In this document: positions 55,216 to 64,000 of the stretch, piece after piece
Layout of the letters: each line of letters starts with the position of its first letter
Numbering within the stretch: position 1 is the first letter of the stretch
Assembly: GCA_958299035.1 (NCBI GenBank)
Contig: CATQJL010000001.1
Coordinates: 17,343,433-17,407,432 of the forward strand
Source of the DNA: Cylicocyclus nassatus
Lineage: Eukaryota > Nematoda > Chromadorea > Rhabditida > Strongylidae
Length of the DNA stretch: 64,000 nt
Direction of reading: 5' to 3'
Program-made: the position numbers and the translations under genes
The notes under the pieces: model-generated
The model's database searches: none
What the model was told of the DNA's origin: nothing
What the model saw: the letters and a program-made list of their open reading frames with translations, nothing else

Positions 55216-57754
55216 ACAAATTTTGAAGGACTTTTCATGTTCAATTCTCGATCACCTATTCGAGTTTTTTTTTCGCGTCTGGTGTTCTCCACCTGGACTT
55301 GGTCTCGAACCATGAATAATGTGTTCATTTGTGTTTTCTAAACAATAGACGAGAATGAACGATTCAATCCTGGTGCTTCCCTGGCGCTTAGAAGCTGTCA
55401 TTCTCCATGCCAACCGCCTATTAGCAAAGAGAGCGGGGGGGGGGGGGAGGAAGACCACGGTACAATAGCCTGCTCTGAAATAGGCGCAAAGCGGGGGGGG
55501 GGGGAATGTGGATTGAGAGTGTAGCTAAGGTTGTAAAATCGGGATCAAAGCCCTAATTTCAAGTCATAAAGAGCTACACTCTTCATGCCTCTCCTCCCCT
55601 CCCCCCCCCCCCCTTGCTTTTAACATAAGGAGAAGATAGAGAGGGGTGGATGAGGTCATGGAAATGGAGCAATGAAAAAAAACTGGTTTTCACTAAATTA
55701 CAGATCCGACGAGGAGGGGTGGGGGTAAAGAAATGGGATTTGTACCACAAAATAATTTTGAAGACAAAAAAGATGGCGGAGGGATATGACAATAAAGATG
55801 GGACTGGTTTAATTTAGTGAAAATATTTGGATTTGATTTTGCCGTTTTCCTTTTCTCATGTATTCTATCTTATGGGACAGTGGCTTTCATTTTAGAGGAA
55901 CGTTGTGGATCTCAGATAGGTTTCGCTGAGCTATCGTAGAATATTTCGAGGGTCTTGCTATTAAGTACGGAAACGCTAAAAGGTATAGAGGAAGAGGTGG
56001 GTGGAGGGGTTGGGGGAAGAAATAATTAGACCTGCTTGTTCCTACGTCTTCTACCTCAAGGTCATTAAATAACTTCGCTTTGACCCATTTCTATAACAAC
56101 TCAATGAAATCCATAACATCAATTTTTTTCTTTTGATCCCAATCCAATTGAAACCCGATCGGGGGCAAAAGTGCAATTTTCTCTCTTCAAAACTTGAACA
56201 ATACCTTTCGATCCGATCATAAGATTACGCAATGCATTATGGAGAAAAAAATTCGACCTAATCTCTTCCTTTTCAATGGATGAATACGCATGATCGGATG
56301 TATGTCGATGAATCTGTAGTTTTCCTAGAAGAACTCGAAATCCGGATTGCAAGAACCGAAATGTGGGGCCAATGCTCCGCCCCCTAATGGTCATGCATTG
56401 GTGGATGTTTAGTCACACTTAGTGATTGTATTATACATCCGTATCATAGCTTTATCTTTAGAAGCTATGGAAGAAAATTCCTATCATTTTCATGGGATGA
56501 AAATTTCTGTTTTTTTTTTGTTCAATTATTTATGGCCTGAAAGTTTCTGTAGCGCCACTCTCTAAAACGTAACTTCATCCTTTAACGATAGTCTTGCTTA
56601 ATATCAGTTTTTCAAAATCATATTTTTAATTATTCCAATATTTTGAATCATGTACTTTCCTAATTTTATCTTGTCTACTACAAAGATCGTATGCAGACGC
56701 TAAAATGGGAAATGAAGACCAGTTGAAATTCGGTGATCAGCAATCCTTTTGAAAATCTAAAAACTATGTCAGAATCCGAAACAGTCAGTATCCTGAACTT
56801 TTTCTAAACTACTCTTTCTAATGGAGCAAAGATTGTGTTTATCGGGTTTTTCTGTGAAAAGTATGACTTTGAGAAATGAATAAATAAATAAAAGGGGATC
56901 AGGTCCATTATCTCCTTTTGTAAGGAAATTTCCCCCAGTTCCATTTCTGCGAGCTTTCGAAAATGCTAAAACGTATGTTGATTCCGTTGCATTCCCCCCC
57001 CCCTTATAGAGTGTGTTAAATAATCGAATTTTTTTCCGAATCTCTTAGAAAGGAAGATATAGAATTATTGAAAAAAAAGGCTGTTCGGTTAATGGCTTTT
57101 CGCTTTTATGATCGATTGGTTTTAAGACTATGATTATGATAACTTGCTTTTTTTTATTAGTTTCCCTCAAAAGGCATCGCTCCATATGGTAAAGTGCTGT
57201 TAATATAGTAGTGAAACCATTTTTGGGTAAATTTGCATTATATCCATATTTTTGACCCATTATTTGCCCCTTTAACGCATAAGTCATGCATCTTTTGGAC
57301 GTAAGCACCTGTTCTTCCAACAATTTTGTTTGAGTTAATATGGCTTAAAAAGAGAAAATTATACGCTTTCTTTTATTGCTTGGAGAAAAATCCATATTGA
57401 CATATCAAGGTGACAGGCTGATCAAGGAAAGCGATCAATTTTTTATTTAATTTTTGGTCTGTATGTGCGGAAAGGTTCAAAAAATCTAATTTTGTCCTTG
57501 ATTGTGACTTTACAACACACTCTTTACAACTGCTAGAAATCTATGGTAATTGGGTGTTTCTACTCTTTATCCATAGTTATGACTTTCGACTTTTTTGACT
57601 CGACACCTCAATTTTGATTTGGGTAAATTCAATATGCACTTGAATAGAGCATTTTATGTAGGTTTCAGAAAATATTATATATAATCTGAAACGCTGCTTG
57701 AGATATTTTTTCGGTCATTTTTTGGCATCTTTGATGCAAGATTCAACTGTTAGA
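55216..57754. other. no gene seen; G/C runs
   Basis: G-runs at 55437 and 55494 and a C-run at 55601 lie within 180 bp of each other; another C-run is at 56994. No supported ORF; 56119-56394 and 57045-57323 (minus) have no domain. Confidence 0.4.
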
Positions 57755-57868
57755 CTAGTGAACCGTAATTAAAGGTACCAGATTGCATCTGCGCCCTTCG
57801 GGACCGCCACGCGGTTCGCCGCTATTTGAAGATTTTTGAATTGCGCTTGTGTTTCTTTATATATTAGA
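57755..57868 (-). mobile_element. mini-Helitron copy 4 (114 bp)
   Basis: Minus-strand A|TCTAATATATAAAGAAACAC ... TTACGGTTCACTAG|T, so both the 5' A/TC and the 3' CTAG/T junctions are intact. Contains GGCGGTCCCGAAGGGCGCAG. Confidence 0.68.
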
Positions 57869-60299
57869 TAGATGACAGGACGTGAATACGTACGTCGAGT
57901 CTCTTATTGCTAATAAAGTCCGTTCTTTATGATTATGGATCTTATCAGCCGGTTTAATAGGGGCGTGGTTGACCAAAAGTGTGACCGTCATAATCCAAGC
58001 TTCCGTTCTGCACCTGCACTCCATGACTTCCTTCAATTTATCTCACTTGTAATGACAATAAATTGAACAAATGACATGATTATTTTTGTTTTTTGCATAG
58101 TTCCCTTGTGTGCGGTCTTTTGCAATAAATGAATGAAATGATTATAATTAGTATATGCCTGCAAGGTCAAATTTTACACAATCGCTTTACTCTTAGCCTA
58201 ACAGTCCAAAAAATTTTGTCTATTTTTACGCCACCGTTTTGATTTTTTTCCTTTTTCTGCTCATTTATATTCATCCAGGAGATTGTTTATCTTAATTATT
58301 TCATGGATTGGAAATGGAGTTTCGACCTTACTTATCCATTTTAAAATGAAACAGTTTTATTTTGTTCATCAACTCGGGCTAATGGATAGCTAGCGAGTGG
58401 AAATGATAAGTTTTAAAAGTTTTTTCTGTTACATTGTCCTATTTATCACATTTTGACTGACAGTTTGGAACTTGTACACAAATCATCTTTCCACAAGAAT
58501 CTCTGCTAGAGTGCTGCAGTTTTTTGGGTAGAACTGAGATAACAAAAAAGATTGCATTCGGAGAAAAAATTTCAAATTGAAGGCCTGACTACAAACAAAC
58601 GGGTATAATACGTGGGAAAGTTGATCAAATCCGGGGAATAAGAAGTGCTCGAATTCTGAGGTGCGATTTTTGTACCTAGTGATTCTTCGTTGATCTTCTC
58701 TCTTGAGTCATCTTCCTCCTCCTTCTTGAGATTCCTCCACAAATCCACAAAATCTGTAAATATGAAGTCACAGCCAGACAGTGAGCAATATATTTGCATT
58801 TCTTTGTCGAGTTATGACGCATAACATCATAAAACTATTTTTTGTTGGATCATGGTATGACCACATAGATCTTCTTTGCAAAATATTTGCTCACGTACTG
58901 TTAAGATCCGCGTTTGCTTACCCGTTTCCAGTGTACATGTAAAATCGTTATGAACTTCGTCGTATAGTCGTCGAAGATGTCATTTAGTTTTTTCTGCAGG
59001 AATCCTGTTCTTCATGACTTTATGGTTATCTGTTGTATAAAAATCCTTCATTCTTTGTATGAAAATATTCAGAGAATTGGTGGGGTGCAAGAGGGGAGGG
59101 AGGAGGCAGTGAATTTGAAATTTATTTGATTTTTGACAGTTTATCTGCGAGCACAAATTGATCTAATCATAAATGGACTCACCGTAATAAATCGAAATGA
59201 TTTAATGGCAGAAAGCACGGAAACATTTTTGGAAGGTGGGGGGGGGGGAGGTCTGCAAATTTTAATCCCCTTACCTTAATGACAGCTGTGCCCTACATAA
59301 CGTAGATTCGACAGCATTACTGAATACTACTTTAGAATTAATGGCGAATCAATAGCGGGGGGGGGGGGAGCAGTCCCCGAGAGTGAGTTAGAATCTTTGA
59401 AAGTACCCTACTATGATTTATATGTTTCGCAAGTGACTTGATTTCACTTGATCTCCTCTTTCAAAATGTAAAGCAAGTGATTTATACATTTTGAGAATTT
59501 CAGTCAGTCTTGTAAGAAGTCATTTTCGGGGCGTAGTGGCCACGCCCCTCTCTCTAGAATTTTGGGACTATGGACCCGCTAAAATCTTGAAAGCATCCCA
59601 AAAATTTTTACACGACGCGGCTAATGTCATGGCCATTTGTTCAAAAACAAATCATTTATTCCTCCGGAAAAAGGACCATCACTGCTCAAAGGATCTGGAA
59701 AACTCTTGGAAAGTATTCTGCGCTATTAGCTTATTTCAACCTCAATTTCGGCATTTTCTTGCAAGTCGGAATGTCCTATTTGTGGACAGGCTATGTTTGT
59801 AGAAGTGAAATTGAAACACTCATCTAGTTCAGACCAACTAATTGGAGGATCGCTCGTATAGTAGTGATACGGTAGTGTTACTGTAAAAAAATGTAGGACG
59901 GCTGGAAGTTTAGTTTGAGCAAAGTCCAGCCTCGATGCTTGACATTTCGGTTTTGGTCACTTGATGTCTACTAGTACACTTTTGCCTCGGTTATAGTTTT
60001 CGTCCTTCATGAAGTTACGCTCAAGAGCCTTTGTTGCCGAAATTGGTTTTATACAACTTCCAATTTTCTTCTGAAATCTTGGTGACCAAATACCAAGGTT
60101 ATGTGTTCCTACTCGATGTTTACTAAGTTTTAACGCCATCAATGATAATAAATCAGTAAATGCTGGACAGCATAGGGAGTATATGGCTATCAAAACGATA
60201 GTGTGACTGGAACCTGCTTGCTTGTTACCTTTGTTTGCACCAACTTGCTAACTCTGGGTGGGCTGAATTACAAACTTATATAATTTAGCAAAAATTATT
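57869..60299. other. no gene seen
   Basis: AT-rich with G-runs near 59239 and 59357. ORFs 59491-59802 and 59624-59827 (plus) are overlapping chance frames as far as I can tell. Confidence 0.4.
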
Positions 60300-60670
60300 G
60301 ATCAGCTGTTTGAAATTCTAGATTCGTTGTCACTTTGAGATTACGGTAATCATACCGTAGATTCTGTCTGTTGGATGTGAAAAATTAATGTTGACAAAAA
60401 CAATTATATGTTTCTTTCAAGATTTTGAGCACTGTGCATAACTGGTGTACTGTCATTTTGAGATTACGGTAGTTATATTGAAGCAACCTGTCGTAGAGAA
60501 ATTTGTCATCAGTTGTAGCTTTTGCTACATTCTAGAGTACTTTGGCTAGACATTGCAAAGTTTTGTCTATCATATTCTGGGGTTACGGTAATCATACTGT
60601 AGTTGCTGCTTTGGTGAAGTATCGTTAAACAGTGTCAATGATTGTAACGATTTATGTCATAGATTAGAAG
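60300..60670. repeat. three-unit ~120-bp tandem repeat
   Basis: Units are marked by ATTTTGAGATTACGGTAATCATA-type blocks at about 60332, 60454 and 60571, diverged between units. Confidence 0.55.
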
Positions 60671-61438
60671 AATTGCTACACCCCACGGTGTAGCAACTTT
60701 GTATTTCAATAATTCATTTTTCTTAGAATATTTTTCCAACATATAGATTTCTCAAACTTTTACCCCTTTACTATGTTTTCATGCTGCAGGAACTCTTCTT
60801 TAGCAAAATATCACGAGTTTTTATCGCTTCAACTCTCTCTCTCCGTTGTTTGTTCCTCGAGAGCGTACAACCAGATTTTGTGCGCAAGACGAGACTTCTT
60901 GCTGTTGTACTAACGACAAAGTAAATACGCAAAGAGTGGTGGAAATCTTCTTGTGTGGGTTAGTTTTTGTGTGAGTTGTCGTAGTACAAAGCTGCCGGGC
61001 TTGAAGATATTTTTTTTTCTCTTTAAGATGATTTTGTTCTTTCCAAATGGTGTTATTCTGTTCTCACAATACCGGAAATAAGACTCTTTAAATTCTCTTC
61101 TTTTTTCCTCTAAAACAGTTACTTTGAAAAAGAATCTGGTCCAAGAGTTATGAGACTGTAATTTTTGGGTCGGTTGTTAGATTCCAGTATTTCAATACTC
61201 ATTCTTAAGACGCTTCTCATCTTTTAAACGTATTTTCTTTTCTATTTTCTGTTTTTCCCTACCAAATTATGGACTTCCAGAAATCCAACATTTTTGGGCC
61301 TGCATTTTGAGGAATCATCTTCAGCTTTCGCGGGCTAAACTAACAGGTTTATCAACAATTATTTATCTGTATCTTGCTGGTGGTCCCTGATCCAAACAGC
61401 ACACAAGTTGTTTTCTTATCACGTTCACTTGTTGGAAA
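60671..61438. other. no gene seen
   Basis: AT-rich sequence; no supported ORF or repeat. Confidence 0.4.
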
Positions 61439-61552
61439 CTAGTGAACCAATTAATCCCAAAGGTGCTAGAAGGCGCGCTCGCCTCGGGACCCGCTCGGTT
61501 TCCCCCCATCTGATGATTTTTGAATGCACCTTACGGTTCTTCATATACAAGA
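61439..61552 (-). mobile_element. mini-Helitron copy 5 (114 bp)
   Basis: Minus-strand A|TCTTGTATATGAAGAACCGT ... ATTGGTTCACTAG|T with both Helitron junctions. Contains CCGAGCGGGTCCCGAGGCGA. Confidence 0.66.
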
Positions 61553-62718
61553 TGGCTTAGACAGAGTTTGAAACGTTCTAAAGTGAAAATGTAAAAATTC
61601 TCTTTTTAGGAAATTTCTATTCTTCCATGAAAAGTTTCATTATTCTTCGGCTTACATCATATTGTAAAAACTGCCATTTGATTGTTACTTATGTGTCATT
61701 GATATATTTCCGTGTCCTTTTTCGAGGGGAATTTCTAGCTACATCGACGAGAAACATTCAACTGATTTTTAGACCTTTAACTGAAAAAATGTTTTTCTCT
61801 CTTTCAAATTCAGTAATATCATTCTAGCTCTAGATGTCCTGAATTCATCTCACACAATTCACCGAAAATTCCGCAGGGCAAGCCAAATTTCCAGCGGTTC
61901 CGCAGGACTTTGTTTACTATTACAAAAGTGGAAACCTTGAAAATGGGAGCTTCCGCAGGATTTTCATGTCAGACTGGTTGAAAACGGGAACTTTCTCAAG
62001 ACATTTTATCGACCCGGCGGAACTTTCCCAAATGTCTTGCGGGTTCGCCACTTGTCTGAGTATAGTTGTAGGGTTCTCATATTTTGGAAATACCAAAAAT
62101 AAGTATGGAATGTTGGTGGTGCCCTGGATATTCAAATTTTGCTTGCTTTGTTCAGTTTTTCATTTCCGGGAAAGAAAATAAGAATTTTGCTCTAATATTA
62201 TAGCGAAAAAAAAATTTTAAAAATTCACAGTAATCCTGACCTCGGTGTAAGTTTTTGAGACTTTTCTGCAAAATTGCCGACATGTTTGAACACTTCAGCA
62301 ACGTAACATTACATTAATTGATATCGCTAGCTTTTACTAACTTTTTTCTTTGTTTGCTCTTTTATTTCTTCATACCACTCATCCATTGTACTCCATTTGT
62401 AATCACTACAGCGTACTGTTACACTCTACACCTTAAGTTGCGTCGGTTTTGTTTTTAAGCTATGTACGCAGTTGCGGACCAACCTGCTCCTACTGGTTAG
62501 CAATAAATGCTCGCTTGAATGATTTCATCCCAACATGTCGTCTCTACGCTACCGTATCCTCATGTTTGCTTGTAAAAACAAGTTTGTACAGATTTATACA
62601 TGTCACTAAAAACAAAAGTACCACTCTTTTTTTCTGCGCTCTAACCAACTACATAGGATACGGTATCGGGCTCATCTGTTATTACCGAAGTCGTGATCAT
62701 GATGTGCAAGTTCCAAGT
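61553..62718. repeat. TTCCGCAGG repeat copy (61860-62060); otherwise no gene
   Basis: 61860-62060 is an inverted, diverged copy of 37840-37990, with TTCCGCAGGA three times and the same ATTACAAAAGTGGAAAC-type linker. The rest is AT-rich with no supported gene. Confidence 0.5.
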
Positions 62719-63050
62719 AGCTGTTGCAGTTGCAGTTGCAGTTGCAGTTGCAGTTACATTTGCAGTTGCAGAAGTTGTTTCAGCTGCAGTTGTTGTTGCA
62801 ATTGCAGTTGAGGTTGTATTTGCAGTTGCAGTAGTTGTTGCAGTTGCAGTTGCAGTTGCAGTTACATTTGCAGTTGCAGAAGTTGTTGCAGTTGCAGTTG
62901 CAGTTGCATTTGCAGTTGCAGTTACATTTGCAGTTGCAGAAGTTGTTGCAGTTGCAGTTGTTGTTGCAGTTGCAGTTGCAGTTGCAGTTGCGGTTGCATT
63001 TGCAGTTGCAGTAGTTGTTGCAGTTGCAGTTGCAGTTGCAGTTGCATGCA
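62719..63050 (+). repeat. (GTTGCA)n hexanucleotide repeat with higher-order units
   Basis: About 330 bp of GTTGCA repeats interrupted periodically by ACATTTGCA and GAAGTTGTT or TAGTTGTT segments, giving a ~60-100 bp higher-order pattern. It reads as a long Val-Ala run in one frame, and that frame happens to be open into the downstream exon. I treat it as an upstream repeat, not as coding. Confidence 0.8.
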
Positions 63051-63140
63051 GTTACAGTTGTGCGAATTGTCGTCCTTGTGTTAGATGTCCTGATACTGTG
63101 CCTTTCTTAAACAGTATAATAGTCGATCGATTATCGATTT

Positions 63141-63145
63141 TTCAG
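63141..63145 (+). promoter_or_regulatory. trans-splice-type acceptor before the start codon
   Basis: TTTTTCAG directly followed by ATG (63146). In nematodes a consensus acceptor abutting the first ATG without an upstream coding exon is typical of spliced-leader addition. A cis acceptor from an unseen upstream exon is the alternative. Confidence 0.55.
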
Positions 63146-63263
63146 ATGTATGTTCCAATTCTACTGCTGATACTGATCGCTACCGTATATGGAGGACGTT
63201 TCCCGGATCCTCCTATATTTGCAGCACCACAGCACTATCCGAGCATTTGTTATCTTCCACCTG
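63146..63263 (+). CDS. first exon of a secreted protein, probably Kunitz-type inhibitor
   Basis: ATG follows a consensus acceptor. The exon encodes 39 codons plus one base and ends at donor CCT G|GTGAGT, phase 1. The first ~17 residues (MYVPILLLILIATVYGG) are a signal peptide. After a Pro-rich linker comes YPSICYLPP, resembling the start of a Kunitz/BPTI domain (first Cys followed by LP-P and a phase-1 intron, as common in that family). No later exon is found before the window ends, so the diagnosis rests on one cysteine and context. Other secreted Cys-rich families are possible. The gene is partial only because the window ends. Confidence 0.5.
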
Positions 63264-64000
63264 GTGAGTTTAGCCAATCTTTTGTGATAGATGCTGCATT
63301 GATTACGGTAATATTACGGTAAGATCGAGCTTCAGTAGTCTTTAGCGTACGCTCTAAATTATTTGTCACTTAGCATGTTAAAAAGTGTTAAAAAGACAAA
63401 TAAAAGTTCTAAAAATGTAAGTGTTGAAAAGTGTTAAAATACAAATATAAATTCTAAAAATGTAAAAAGGGCGAATAGAACTTTTTTACAACAATTTTCT
63501 CTTTTCGGTCCTCTCTCCAGTTTCAACCTCCTTATTTTGCCAAATAATTCGAGAACAACTTGTAAATTCTTGGTAGAATTGAAGTCATATAACCAACTAA
63601 AATGCCCGAGCAGATCTTTGCAATCAGCCAACCTTGAATTGCAGGTTTATGGGATGTTAAAAGACAGGTTTTGAAACCTTTAAATTTAAAGTTTATAATC
63701 TTGTATATGACTAATTGCGACGCTTTTATTACTGAACAGGAGACTTTTGAACTGGAAATTTTGAAGTAGATTGATCGGAGTAATGTGGAAGTTCAAGGTC
63801 TGCTCCTACATCCATTTTATCCTCTTACCCACAAAAATTGACGATTTTTTGGTGTGTAAAAGCTGAGCAAACTAAAGGCCATCAAGAACATTAAATAAGA
63901 TCCAAATTTCTCACAAAATTGGAAAGTAGGTGATAGAAAGAATAAAGAAGCTATACCGAGTGCTCTACAAGTTGTATTTGTTTTGCACAACAAAATAAGT
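63264..64000 (+). other. first intron of the right-edge gene (continues past window)
   Basis: Begins GTGAGT. It contains a short two-copy repeat with GTGTTAAAA and TTCTAAAAATGTAA blocks (63375-63470). No TTTCAG acceptor followed by a plausible Cys-rich exon is visible to 64000. Confidence 0.4.

Noticed and set aside
62693..63145. Val-Ala repeat protein encoded by the hexamer array
   Set aside because: Open only because the 6-bp repeat lacks stops in several frames; a strong acceptor abuts the downstream ATG.

Overview
The window looks like a rhabditid nematode genome, plausibly Caenorhabditis or a close relative. It is AT-rich. The splice acceptors I can place in gene-like contexts read TTTCAG. 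It carries a BEL/Pao retroelement primed by tRNA-Gly, several Helitron families with TC...CTAG|T ends, and many poly-G/poly-C tracts. This is inference from sequence style; no host gene here is distinctive enough to name a species. The host-gene content is very low, and most of the window is transposon DNA, transposon remnants and tandem repeats.

The centrepiece is a structurally complete BEL/Pao LTR retroelement on the minus strand (2645-13663, 11,019 bp). Its 170-bp LTRs are identical by eye, it is flanked by a 5-bp ATCAT duplication, and its primer-binding site matches tRNA-Gly. It encodes, in order: Gag with a triple zinc cluster, aspartic protease, reverse transcriptase and RNase H (8117-12736); integrase and a phlebovirus-like Gn/Gc-type envelope, in the +1 frame (4906-8220); and the envelope C-terminus (4297-4905), separated from the rest by one in-frame TGA. 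Between env and the 3' LTR lies a two-exon accessory gene (4225-3403, about 219 aa). It has textbook nematode splice signals, and its second exon carries a second copy of the Gag-type triple zinc cluster. I consider this the best candidate for something undescribed.

The left flank (1-2640) holds Helitron-like arms in inverted orientation and a 315-bp tandem repeat. From 13.7 to 29 kb there are fragments with an F-box motif, three consecutive fold-back DNA elements (15.35-18.24 kb), a miniature LTR retroelement of 886 bp (18604-19489), and small inverted-repeat elements. One of these elements (25320-25866) is interrupted by a complete 339-bp Helitron, and its uninterrupted relative lies at 38970-39192 in the same window. 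That second copy is itself inserted in the arm of another hairpin element.

From 29 to 63 kb I see almost no convincing coding sequence. There are ambiguous coding-like pieces near 29.0 and 29.5 kb, five copies of a ~115-bp mini-Helitron, several diverged tandem arrays (120-310 bp periods), a CCAAT-rich minisatellite (54.2-55.2 kb), a tRNA-like SINE head (47.7 kb) and more than twenty poly-G/poly-C runs. At the right edge (63146-63263) there is a good first exon: TTTTTCAG|ATG, a signal peptide and the beginning of a cysteine domain resembling a Kunitz inhibitor. The gene continues past the window.
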